Shown here one piece after another: positions 17,314 to 25,905 of a stretch of DNA of 51,275 nucleotides. The notes under the pieces were generated by a model. It searched no databases and was not told where the DNA came from. It saw nothing but the letters and a program-made list of their open reading frames with translations. Made by a program: the position numbers and the translations under genes. Position 1 is the first letter of the stretch, and each line of letters starts with the position of its first letter. Origin of the DNA: Leptospira ognonensis (lineage in GTDB: Bacteria > Spirochaetota > Leptospiria > Leptospirales > Leptospiraceae); assembly GCF_004770745.1 (NCBI RefSeq), contig NZ_RQGD01000033.1, forward strand, positions 1 to 51,275, written 5' to 3'.

Positions 17314-17833
17314 TCCTTATGGGAGACTAGTTGGTTTATGGGCGAGATTATTTTCATAACCCGAATTTTTCTTCTAAAGGCAACCTTAGAAAAGATCACA
17401 AAATCTAGGTATTGCGCATAAAAGTTCTGATGAAAATTCGGCCACATAACCTGCAACTATCTGAAAAAAAGTGTAGCATCATTCCTGTAAAGTTAGCGAT
17501 TCAAAAATTCGAAAATTAAGGTCTCCGCTGAACAATCAATGACATGTTTTAAGTAATCTTTGATGTTTGGCGGATATCTCAACATCTCATAACAAAATAT
17601 TTTGGCTAAGGACTATATTACTCTTCCATCATCGAGGAATTCCTAAGCCTCATTCGCAAACCAATCGCCAAACTTTGGTGAGAATTATTTGTGTTTGGTT
17701 AAAAAAAAAGAGTTTAGTTTTCTTTATTAAGAAAAAAATGCTTTCCATTTCAAATTATGGAAAGCAATCTCTTGTTATTCTAGTAAAAAAAAGATTCTTT
17801 CAAGAGTATAATTTAGTTCCCAAAGGTCGAAAA
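17314..17833. other. Intergenic, decayed sequence
   Basis: About 520 bases after the zeta-like remnant. The frame of the following lipoprotein is open upstream of its ATG to 17567, but those codons (many Lys, Phe and Ile, no signal) do not look like protein. No repeat was recognised. A promoter for the lipoprotein should lie close to 17834. Confidence 0.45.
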
Positions 17834-19210
17834 ATGAAAAAAAAAGTTGAAAACCTCCTTTCTATTATAGTAGTTTTATCACTTGTCAGCTGTTCGCAGC
17901 CCAAAAGCAGTGACGACGTAAGTAATTTATTACCGATTCTGCTCCTTCGCGGAGGAACTGCTTCGAGTACCACATCAACGGGGACGACTAGCACCGGTTC
18001 TGGTACTGGTTCCAGCTCCGGTTCAACGAGCACTACTACGAGCTCAGGCTCGACAACTTTGTCCATATCGAGCTTTTCGCCTAGCTTTGGTGTCGCAGGC
18101 ACTTCAGTTACTATCTCTGGATCTAATTTCTCCGCGACAACTTCAGGAAATAGTGTAAAATTTAATGGCACAACAGCGGTAGTAAATTCTGCGACTACAA
18201 GTTCATTAACAGTAACAGCACCTAATGGTGTTACTTCTGGAACGATTTCGGTCACGGTGAATGGGGTAACGGCTACTTCTACAGCCAGTTTTAGCGTATC
18301 TCCTTGGACGAGTATCTCCTTTACTGCCAGCGACGATGTTTATAGAATTTCTTGTCCAAATTCAAATACATGCTTCGCCTTGACTCAGGCAAGTTCTTCG
18401 GCAAATACTAAGTTCCTAAGGACATTAGATGGAGGAAGTAATTGGACTATTTACGATACGGGATATTCAATTTTCGGAAGTTTGGCGGTTCTTGCTGGCG
18501 GAATGTCCTGCCCAGATATAAACACTTGTTATTTGGTAGGATCAAAAGCTTCTAGTAAAATTCTTAAAATTACAAGCGCTTCTGGCTCACCTTCGATTGC
18601 GCAAGTGGGGAACAATGGATTTTATTATGCAATTTCCTGTCCGACATCTACTTTCTGCATAGCAACGGGTACAAACTCAACACAAAGAACAACGGACGGT
18701 ACTAACTGGTCTTCAATAAGTGCCTCGTATACTATGGTAACAGTTCATTGCGTGGATACAAATACTTGTTACGGTGGACAAGTGAATGCAAAGACAATTT
18801 ACAAAACTTCTGATGCTAGTGCGGGAACTCCTTCTTGGGCAACGCAATCCATATCCACGGGAACTTCAGTGTATTCTTTGCAATGTGTTGATTCCAATAC
18901 ATGTATGGCTGTAGGATTGTCAGTACTTGCAAAAACAACCGACGGTACGAACTGGAATTCGTTGACCATCCCTTTTGTTTCGGGCACTTCGACGACTCTA
19001 AATGGAGTCTACTGTTTTGATGCAAATACATGCACTATAGTTGGCAGCAATACAACCGTTTGGCGTACTTCTGATGGAGGGAGTAATTGGGCAAACCAGA
19101 GTTTCGGAGCGACGAATACGAACAACGCAGTATCATGTACGACTAGTTCATCAAATACGTGTTATGTTGCAACTACTTCAGGATATGTTTTTAAAAGAAC
19201 TTCTAATTAG
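17834..19210 (+). CDS. Lipoprotein with IPT/TIG domain and BNR/Ycf48-like propeller
   Basis: 458 residues from the ATG at 17834, chosen because it gives signal MKKKVENLLSIIVVLSLVSC with lipobox LVSC. The module after the Cys (SQPKSSDDVSNLLPILLLRGG) matches that of other lipoproteins here. A Ser/Thr/Gly linker precedes an IPT/TIG domain (about 72-155; ISSFSPSFGVAGTSVTISGSNF). The rest is six or seven propeller blades with two recurring marks: a Cys pair, C-x(2)-xNTC (SCPNSNTC, SCPDINTC, HCVDTNTC, QCVDSNTC, YCFDANTC), and a BNR-like TTDGTNW or TSDGGSNW loop. Each Cys pair could form a disulfide within one blade. Surface location is likely; function unknown. Confidence 0.85.
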   Translation: MKKKVENLLSIIVVLSLVSCSQPKSSDDVSNLLPILLLRGGTASSTTSTGTTSTGSGTGSSSGSTSTTTSSGSTTLSISSFSPSFGVAGTSVTISGSNFSATTSGNSVKFNGTTAVVNSATTSSLTVTAPNGVTSGTISVTVNGVTATSTASFSVSPWTSISFTASDDVYRISCPNSNTCFALTQASSSANTKFLRTLDGGSNWTIYDTGYSIFGSLAVLAGGMSCPDINTCYLVGSKASSKILKITSASGSPSIAQVGNNGFYYAISCPTSTFCIATGTNSTQRTTDGTNWSSISASYTMVTVHCVDTNTCYGGQVNAKTIYKTSDASAGTPSWATQSISTGTSVYSLQCVDSNTCMAVGLSVLAKTTDGTNWNSLTIPFVSGTSTTLNGVYCFDANTCTIVGSNTTVWRTSDGGSNWANQSFGATNTNNAVSCTTSSSNTCYVATTSGYVFKRTSN

Positions 19211-19236
19211 ATCTCCGAGTTTTGTGAGTATTTATG

Positions 19237-19300
19237 AATTAGGAATTTCCGACGTCTTTTACTACAAAAAGAACGTCAAACTTACGTGAGATTCCTAATT
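19237..19300. repeat. Inverted repeat, nested palindrome
   Basis: Outer arms AATTAGGAAT (19237-19246) and ATTCCTAATT (19291-19300) are perfect complements. An inner pair GACGT / ACGTC lies between them, so the 64 bases can fold into one interrupted hairpin. It lies 27 bases after the lipoprotein stop. Confidence 0.6.
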
Positions 19301-19325
19301 TTCAAGATAGACTGCCTATAGTAGA

Positions 19326-19354
19326 AATCTAGTCGGCTTACAGGCGACTAGATT
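19326..19354. repeat. Short hairpin repeat (AGTCG...CGACT family)
   Basis: Perfect 10-bp arms AATCTAGTCG (19326-19335) and CGACTAGATT (19345-19354) around a 9-base loop, followed by TTTT. It could be a terminator for the lipoprotein. The core (AGTCGGCTTA-x-AGGCGACT) recurs at 25719-25738 and 28881-28900 and in part at about 7441, so it is also a small dispersed family. Confidence 0.6.
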
Positions 19355-19908
19355 TTCGCAAAAACTGTGAAAAAGACGACTTACTTTTGGTTCTACCTTA
19401 ATGAAACCGCGCAATTCGATTTGGCTTTTTTTTAGATTGAGTTAAACAGGGAAAGATAACTTCGGAAAACTCAATTTACCGAAAAGACTTCGGGTGGATA
19501 TCGGGTTCGTTTTTCGTAAAAATAGTCATCGATCAAATTGTATTTCTTTTTGCTGCATCTAAGGTTGGTTAAATTTTGAAATAATTGGATTCATTTGAGA
19601 GAACTATCCTTTTGAATCAGTCCCTTGTCCCGATCTCTTGAGTAAAGTCCTTGGAAAGAATTTTACTGAGAAAGATTTTGATTTTCTCCGTGAAAGATCC
19701 ATGCTCGAAAGATCAGTTTTTCCCTTTTTCTCGGAAGCTACTTTGTTTTTCATTTCAAAACTTTTACTTTAGTAAAGAAAACAATCTGTGATGGAGGTGG
19801 GGAGAGTGTCGTGTCAGTTTTCAAACAAAGTCGGACGCAGTAAAACGCTGATTAAAATTTTATTGACGATGTTATTTCTCCAAGTTCACTTCGTTTAATA
19901 GGTCTATA

Positions 19909-20454
19909 ATGAAGAAAATATATGTTTTGATATCTATAGTATTAATCACATTTGCTTGTGCGAGCAGGATAATCAAGCCGCCTATCCTTCCTCATGATGA
20001 AATGGATCAAAATTTTGGCTATGTTTGGGGAATTTATCGAGCGTATCCTATGACGAATGCTTCAACTAACGGTTTGGTAACTATTGTAAAGAGAAGTGGA
20101 AGAAATCCAGAAATAGAAATTCCTACAAGTCTAGGAACTGATGAAATATATATGATCAAATTGGAACCAGGAAATTATGGTTTTTCTTACTGCTCCGCGT
20201 TAGATAGTGGCCAAAGAAGAGCTGGTAGTGTCAGTATTAACAATGCTGGTACAAGTTATTTTGAAGTTAAGGCAAACCATATTTATTATGCGGGAAATTA
20301 CAATTTGAAGTTATATTTAAGAGGTAGTAGGCAGGGATATATATACAGCGTATCCTGTGATGTTTCAGATCAGTATAAATCTTTTTCAAGTAAATTTAAC
20401 GAACTATATCCCAAAGCCGAAGGTTTTTTTAAAAAATCGCTTCTCGTTGAATGA
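19909..20454 (+). CDS. Lipoprotein, DUF2846-like
   Basis: 181 residues with signal MKKIYVLISIVLITFAC, lipobox TFAC. The mature domain is beta-rich: VTIVKRSGRNPEIEIPTSLGTDEIYMIKLEPGNYGFSYCSA, then SYFEVKANHIYYAGNYNLKLY. This order (a value strand, a LxPGxY turn, then FxVxAxxIYYxG) is that of small bacterial lipoproteins of the DUF2846 type. Two further cysteines may form a disulfide. It is a single gene; the start codon has no clear ribosome site. Confidence 0.65.
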   Translation: MKKIYVLISIVLITFACASRIIKPPILPHDEMDQNFGYVWGIYRAYPMTNASTNGLVTIVKRSGRNPEIEIPTSLGTDEIYMIKLEPGNYGFSYCSALDSGQRRAGSVSINNAGTSYFEVKANHIYYAGNYNLKLYLRGSRQGYIYSVSCDVSDQYKSFSSKFNELYPKAEGFFKKSLLVE

Positions 20455-20863
20455 TCATTTAATGTTTAACACATAAATACTTTTGTTAAGGCCTTTTCCA
20501 ACCACCTTGCTATACAAATCGGAAGATCAATACCTTCCGATCTCATCAGTTCAATGAACGGTCAATCGGGTTTAGTGGGATGAAAGGCGAACAGTATTTT
20601 TCCCAAGGTCTAAATGCATTAAAAGTGATATTCTTTTGAACTAATATAAGTTTTGCGAACCCTTAAAAAGATTTTTACTCCATACCTAAGATTCCTCTCT
20701 CCGGGAATCCAGTCGGATGTCCGATATCCCTATTTCCAATCCCCCCCAGCGCTAGCGATAGAAGCAGAAATCCTTTCCAAAGCAATGATTGGAGCGGATA
20801 GCGCGGTCGTGGTAAAGAAGAGAGTATGAGTCCTGGCAACAGATGCGAGGCACCGTAAATTCG
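20455..20863. other. Intergenic region with hairpin and dispersed GC-rich repeat
   Basis: Starts with a perfect 8-bp hairpin (ATCGGAAG at 20518-20525, CTTCCGAT at 20534-20541). A GC-rich patch at about 20740-20810 (poly-C then AGCGCTAGCG...AGAAATCCTTT...GATTGGAGCGGATAGCGCG) resembles the patch at about 32509-32580, so it is a copy of a dispersed intergenic repeat. No coding sequence was recognised. Confidence 0.5.
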
Positions 20864-22681
20864 TTATTTTACAAAACGCAATAGAAGATGAGCGTTGTTA
20901 GGCTTCACTGGGTTAGTCACCCCTCCCAAATCTCCATTGGATGTGCCACTCACATACAAGGTGTTGTTGGTATCAAAAGCTAGACCCGTCCCTTGAACTG
21001 AAGATCCTGAGGATCCTATCAACTTAACCCAGATTAAAGTTCCCCCAGAATCATACTTTGCTACAAAAAGATCTTGTACTCCGTTACGAATCTCTCCGTT
21101 TAAGTTCGCATTTGTATAACCGGTAATATAGTAAAAATCATCGGGAGAGCGAGTAATCGCATAGGCTCTTGTGTCCGTATTTCCTGGTACTGCAAGTTGT
21201 CTTTTCCATTGAACGACTCCGCTTGAGTTAAACTTGGCAATGAAAGCATCAAAATAGCCTGATGCGGCAGTCGAAACCTTTGTCAATCCATCTAAATTTG
21301 AACTCGTATAACCAGTAATATAAATGTTATTCGATGGATCTGAAACTGGTGCGAACGCAAAATTTAAATTATCTGCAGATGCGGAAGAAGTTAAAGAATA
21401 ACAAGCCTGATAAACAAGTGAACTGTTAAATTTATAAAGGACAATCGTTCTTTGGCCTCCAGCCGTTGCACAGGTATTTGTTGACATCGTCATACCTGCG
21501 GTCCAAAGATTTCCAGAAGAATCCAAATTTATGCCGTATCCTTCATTATGCCATCCAACGGCACCGACCCCATTTCCAACAAGCGTGGGAAGTCCTTGTT
21601 GGACACCACTCGAATTAAATTGAATCATTGTGATCGCGGAATCTGTGCTGCCACTATTTGTAACGCCATCCAAAGTATTTTTTACATTTCCTGTACTAAA
21701 AATATTCCCTGACGAGTCCGTAGCTATACCGGCAGAAACGAGTTCCGTTCCTGGTTTGGCGACTGACCAGAGTTTGTTTCCGCTACTATCAAATTTGGTT
21801 AAGCCTAAATTTTCATTATTTGTCAATGTTATCCCATCATATTGACCTCCGCTAGCTGAACCAACGGTTTGGCCTGATATGATGACATTGGCTGAGGAAT
21901 CGAGAGCCAAGCCAGTTTGCGAGAATGCACCTGACACTAACACAAACATTGGAACAATTTTCGTCCAAAGCCTATTGCCATTTAAGTCGTATTTGGTGGC
22001 GAAAGCAGATTGCGTGGTGGGATAGGGATTTGTTGCACCATCCAAACTGCCAGTTGTATAACCAGCTGAATAAAGACTATTGGACCCGGTATCAAAAAAT
22101 AATGACCCTGTCCCTCCACCTGTATTTTGTCCTGATACACCATGTAACGCCGTCCAAACCGTACCTCCCGAGGCAACGATCTGTATATCTATACTATGTT
22201 CGGCGGCTCCCTGGGAATTTCTGGCTGTGATTAGAAAAGTCGTTAAAGGAAATCCGCTTGTAAGATAAGATGTATTAGGTGTGCCAGAGACTGTGCCAGT
22301 CTTTGTATCAAACGTCAAATCTGAGGGTAACGAGGGGGAAATAGACCACGAATCTGCTCCACCGGTGAGTGTTGGTACTAAGCTAACACTCACACCAGGA
22401 ACGAGATTAAATGTTTTAGACCCTCCATAGTCTATATTTGAAGGAGCAGAAGTTGCCTCAGTAGCCGATGTTGACACTGTTGAAGGAGAAGATGTGGACA
22501 CACTATTTTCGTCAGCGCGTAACAAAAGCAAGGATAGGAAATTGTTTTTATCGTTTTGTTTCTCTAAATTTAATAAACTGCGCACGATTGGATTCAATAG
22601 ACAGGCTTCGGTAAAAAAGAGAATGAACGCTAAATTGAGTGATTGCAAAATATTTTTTCGGTTACAGAAATTTTGAATCAT
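20864..22681 (-). CDS. SBBP-repeat beta-propeller lipoprotein with putative Ig domain
   Basis: 605 residues. The signal ends in FFTEAC (Cys 27). Then comes LLNPIVRSLLNLEKQ, closely matching the lipoprotein at 11236, and an LSLLLL patch. A putative Ig (He_PIG-type) domain follows at about 80-170 (WSISPSLPSDLTFDTKTGTVSGTP). The rest is SBBP-type propeller repeats, each with a YxxGYTxGxLDG turn and an FxxKYDxxGNxxWxK strand (SAGYTTGSLDGATN, ITGYTSSNLDGLTK, ITGYTNANLNGEIR, VSGTSNGDLGGVTN). These repeats occur in large surface proteins of leptospires. Role unknown. Confidence 0.85.
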   Translation of the reverse strand: MIQNFCNRKNILQSLNLAFILFFTEACLLNPIVRSLLNLEKQNDKNNFLSLLLLRADENSVSTSSPSTVSTSATEATSAPSNIDYGGSKTFNLVPGVSVSLVPTLTGGADSWSISPSLPSDLTFDTKTGTVSGTPNTSYLTSGFPLTTFLITARNSQGAAEHSIDIQIVASGGTVWTALHGVSGQNTGGGTGSLFFDTGSNSLYSAGYTTGSLDGATNPYPTTQSAFATKYDLNGNRLWTKIVPMFVLVSGAFSQTGLALDSSANVIISGQTVGSASGGQYDGITLTNNENLGLTKFDSSGNKLWSVAKPGTELVSAGIATDSSGNIFSTGNVKNTLDGVTNSGSTDSAITMIQFNSSGVQQGLPTLVGNGVGAVGWHNEGYGINLDSSGNLWTAGMTMSTNTCATAGGQRTIVLYKFNSSLVYQACYSLTSSASADNLNFAFAPVSDPSNNIYITGYTSSNLDGLTKVSTAASGYFDAFIAKFNSSGVVQWKRQLAVPGNTDTRAYAITRSPDDFYYITGYTNANLNGEIRNGVQDLFVAKYDSGGTLIWVKLIGSSGSSVQGTGLAFDTNNTLYVSGTSNGDLGGVTNPVKPNNAHLLLRFVK

Positions 22682-23094
22682 AGGGATTTACCTTTTCCCC
22701 ACTGGCCGATACTTAAAAACGTATATCTTGTAAAAAAATCTCAATTTAGCAATCATTGTCAGTGAGGGTCGAAGAGGAAACTTTTTTCCAAGACTGAAAG
22801 GACTTCAACCAAGCGAGTTTGAAAAATATTAGGACTAAAACGCATGAGTTTCGAACGAATATTTCTTGAACATTTAACCACTTAGGATTGTTACATCATT
22901 TTTTCCCGCGTTACTTTGAGAACAATTCTCTTTAAGTCCTCTCTATACTTAATCTTAAATTTTCATGTCATTCTTGGCTCGCTTGAGATAAAATTGGTAA
23001 AGAAATAAAATAATCTTAGTAAAAAAGTAGAATCTGCAAAATGTAGAGATTACCCAATCGATAGATAAAGAAAATAGGAATAAACATAAATTTT
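22682..23094. other. Intergenic region between divergent lipoprotein genes
   Basis: About 410 AT-rich bases. No open frame, palindrome or repeat that I can support. It must contain divergent promoters for the SBBP lipoprotein and the methyltransferase. Confidence 0.45.
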
Positions 23095-23769
23095 ATGATA
23101 CGCAAAACAAGATTTTCAAATACACTGGCGGTTCTTTGTTTGTTCTTTTTTAGTCAATGTGCTTCTCATACCAGTAGAGGCCATGCCAATGATCATATGC
23201 ACCACAAATCCGTAAAAGAGTTAGCTGCCCAGTTTGATGATCCTCAAAGGGACGAATGGCAAAAGTCGGATTGGGTCATCGACCAGATTAGCAAATCTAA
23301 AAACTATGCTGTTTGGGAAATCGGCGCCGGTTCCGGTTTTTTCAGCTTTAAGATGGCAAAGAAGGGTTGGCAGGTGACGGCAGCAGATCCGAATCCTGAA
23401 TTTATATCATTGATGGAAGAGAAAAAATTAAATCTTAGCATACCAGAGAAAATGAGATTGAAGACGAAGCTCACAACGTATAATCAACCTTCTATTCCAA
23501 AGGGGGCTGTCGATGCAGTTTTTTTATCCAATGTTTACCATCATATTGAAAATCGAGTCGTCTATTTTAAGTTAGTAAAAGAATCGATGAAGAAAAATGC
23601 CAAATTAGTCATTGTAGATTTTGAAGAGGGAAAAGGTGGCTATGGTCCTCCTGATTCCATGCGAGTTTCTTCTTCAAAATGCCGAAGAGAATTAGAAGAG
23701 GCTGGATTTAAAAAATTCAGTGTCAATCAAACAGAATTGCCTTACCAATATTTACTCACGGCAGAATAA
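23095..23769 (+). CDS. Class I SAM methyltransferase with lipoprotein signal
   Basis: 224 residues. The N-terminus (VLCLFFFSQC) is a lipoprotein signal with lipobox FSQC. The mature part begins with a His-rich segment and KSVKELAAQFDDPQRDEWQKSDWVI, then SAM motif I (VWEIGAGSGFFSFKMAKKGW), the acidic loop AADPNPEF, and VDAVFLSNVYHHIENR (motif IV region). It closely fits a known family of exported methyltransferase-like proteins starting FDDPxRDxWQKP. SAM is not expected outside the cytoplasm, so export is odd: it may bind another ligand or face the cytoplasm. Convergent with the M23 gene, 7 bases apart. Confidence 0.85.
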   Translation: MIRKTRFSNTLAVLCLFFFSQCASHTSRGHANDHMHHKSVKELAAQFDDPQRDEWQKSDWVIDQISKSKNYAVWEIGAGSGFFSFKMAKKGWQVTAADPNPEFISLMEEKKLNLSIPEKMRLKTKLTTYNQPSIPKGAVDAVFLSNVYHHIENRVVYFKLVKESMKKNAKLVIVDFEEGKGGYGPPDSMRVSSSKCRRELEEAGFKKFSVNQTELPYQYLLTAE

Positions 23770-23776
23770 AATTCAT

Positions 23777-25438
23777 TCACTTAGGTGAGATCAGTTCAAC
23801 AATCTCACCTTCATGAATCGGATCGTTGTTCAGTCGAAATTGTTGACCTTTCCAAACTTTATGATCTTTAAAACGAAATGGGATACTCACCCAATTTGAG
23901 TCATTCAGACAAAAATGTAGATGTGACTCTCTCGACATTCCGCTATTTCCTGCCCTTCCTATGATTTCTCCTGTCTTAACTTTAGAGCCAACTGCTAATG
24001 TACTCGAATCTTTTTTTAGATGTGCATAAAATGATATGTAATCATTATGTTTGATTGATATATAATTACCGCTATAGGCGAAGTCTCCAGGCTTGTTATC
24101 TACTTGATTGGTCAGAATATCAATGACTTCGCCATCGGCGATGGAATACACTGGTTGGTTGAAATTAAAATAATCATCATTTGATTTTCCTGATGTTCCC
24201 TTTTTGAAGTATTCTCCCGCTTCATCAACGGCAATAAAATCATAACAGTAGTTTGCCAGTCCATTATGTGTCATCGCAGTCCCGCCAAACTCCGCTATAA
24301 TTTCGTATCTTCCATTTAAGGGGTGGGGAACATTCAAAATTTCGCGACGATTCGGATACAGTTTTTCATAGAGTTTGATTGCCTTTCTTCTCAATTCGAT
24401 TGCAATCTGACGATCTTCTTTGGAAGGTATCCCTTTCTTTGATTTAACGGTATAATAGGTAAATCCGTATAGGTCGTATACATCTGGATCATCTGGTAGT
24501 ATCTTAAGAAGTGATTTGAACGTCTGCTCATGAAAGGAAATTTCCGAAACAAATTCTACACCTTTAGTGATGATTCTTTGATAATGATATTGATCTTTAA
24601 ACGGTTTTCCTCTTTCCACATAATTTAATGTTTGAGTGACTTCTTTTTTTATGATTTCAGGTGACTCTTTGGTTAATAGTTCGTTGAATCTCAGAAAACG
24701 AGTGTAGGGAAGTGTATTTTTAAGGAGCTCATTTTTGGGAAAATTTTTATTACCTGCTTCCAGAAGATCGATCGCTTCTGAAAATTTATTTTGCGCGCGC
24801 AAGACCACCACGAGTTGATAAAGCATGTAGTCCTTATTTTCTTCCGCATAAGCTTCTTTAAAATTTTGTTCGGCGTTCAAATAATCATTTTTTGCAACAA
24901 GTTCGATTCCATAATCATACTGGGTATATGCAAGATTTTTAGAAAAATTGGAATTCTTTGGAAATTTATTTTTAGCTTCTTTGAATACTCTTATTGCATT
25001 TATATAGTCTTTGTTTTTTTTTAAGGCAAGGCCAAACCAGATGGAATTTGTCTCGTTACGAAGGATCTCATACGCTTCTTTGCACAATTCGAGGGCTTCT
25101 TTCTGTCTTGAGTCGTACTCGAGAATCGAGGACCCTTTTTTTACGAGTGCGTAGGAAAGCGATTCACCTATAGCTGGTAAATTTGGGTATTTTTTTCTCC
25201 CATCCCTACCAGTTTGAATGGCTTCGTCTTCTTTCGATTGGGAATTCAACACGTAAATTAATGAAGTATAGAGCCAAGTCGTGTCTTGAATGGAATTCTT
25301 GTTAATCGCTGATTTTAATTCTTTCTCTGCCTGGAGCCAGTTTTCTTGCTCTATCAGGTTCGAAATATGAGAAACATCCTGGGCAAACGCGACCCCGTAA
25401 CTAAAAAAGAGTATAAGGATTATATATTTTTTGAACAT
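23777..25438 (-). CDS. Exported TPR protein with C-terminal M23 peptidase domain
   Basis: 553 residues from the ATG at 25438, which gives signal peptide MFKKYIILILFFSYGVAFAQ; the ATG at 25459 would add seven residues. Residues 25-300 are TPR-like repeats (YxxGxxLVAKNDYxNAEQNFKEA; LVVVLRAQNKFSEAIDLLEAG). The C-terminal 190 residues are a LytM/M23 metallopeptidase domain: THNGLANYCYDF (first His and Asp ligands), PVYSIADGEVI, YISIKHNDYISFYAHL, VKTGEIIGRAGNSG and the HxH motif SHLHF. Zinc ligands look intact, so it may cut peptidoglycan peptides or regulate other hydrolases in the periplasm. Confidence 0.85.
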   Translation of the reverse strand: MFKKYIILILFFSYGVAFAQDVSHISNLIEQENWLQAEKELKSAINKNSIQDTTWLYTSLIYVLNSQSKEDEAIQTGRDGRKKYPNLPAIGESLSYALVKKGSSILEYDSRQKEALELCKEAYEILRNETNSIWFGLALKKNKDYINAIRVFKEAKNKFPKNSNFSKNLAYTQYDYGIELVAKNDYLNAEQNFKEAYAEENKDYMLYQLVVVLRAQNKFSEAIDLLEAGNKNFPKNELLKNTLPYTRFLRFNELLTKESPEIIKKEVTQTLNYVERGKPFKDQYHYQRIITKGVEFVSEISFHEQTFKSLLKILPDDPDVYDLYGFTYYTVKSKKGIPSKEDRQIAIELRRKAIKLYEKLYPNRREILNVPHPLNGRYEIIAEFGGTAMTHNGLANYCYDFIAVDEAGEYFKKGTSGKSNDDYFNFNQPVYSIADGEVIDILTNQVDNKPGDFAYSGNYISIKHNDYISFYAHLKKDSSTLAVGSKVKTGEIIGRAGNSGMSRESHLHFCLNDSNWVSIPFRFKDHKVWKGQQFRLNNDPIHEGEIVELISPK

Positions 25439-25905
25439 AGAAGACTCCTTGGCGAACAATTACCTAGCACTAGTTCCTTAGTAGTATAGTCATCTATGAA
25501 ATTGTAGCGTAGCAAAAGTTGAAACTTTTCCTTGGTGCTATTTTAGTTAGCAGAAATAAAATTGCATTTAATTTTTAAATAAAGCATTTTTCAAATTATT
25601 TGTCGAACTCGACCATCATTTAGATAGAATCAACTTTTGCGATCGGACCAGGTTATTTTTATTAAATGAAGCAACTAGCTGAGCGATTCTTGCGTAGATT
25701 AAACGATTACAGGAATCCAGTCTGCTTAAAGGCGACTTAACAGCAAAGGATCATTACCATCACCCCCCTGTCTCGCACTCCTAGCTCAGTGTCTTTGCTT
25801 CCGATCGGATAGATCCGAATTTGATATTCCTCGCCGAAGTCATGAATGAATGTCTTTTCATAAACTTTGTTCAATCAAGTAAACTTCTGAAACAGAAGAA
25901 GTCTG
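25439..25905. other. Intergenic region with hairpin repeat
   Basis: About 470 bases between two minus-strand genes. It contains a copy of the AGTC-G-CTTAAAGGCGACT hairpin repeat near 25717-25738, and a short stretch CTGTCTCGCACTCCT (25768-25782) that also occurs in the repeat after the tRNA genes at 50835. No coding sequence recognised. Confidence 0.5.

Larger units (their letters stand above)
19211..19908. other. Intergenic region with palindromes
   Basis: Nearly 700 bases without a gene. It holds two inverted repeats close to the lipoprotein 3' end (annotated separately) and AT-rich sequence. Nothing coding was recognised on either strand. Confidence 0.5.

Noticed and set aside
17079..17456. 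Minus-strand 125-codon frame
   Set aside because: It is the antisense of the zeta-toxin-like remnant, whose plus-strand translation gives a recognisable family.
17800..18255. Minus-strand frame opposite the TIG lipoprotein, rich in Val/Pro/Glu
   Set aside because: Mirror of the Ser/Thr/Gly linker codons on the coding strand.
20864..22681. Hypothesis that neighbouring lipoproteins form one secreted-polysaccharide cluster
   Set aside because: Genes face different directions with long gaps, and no glycosyltransferase or export genes are present.
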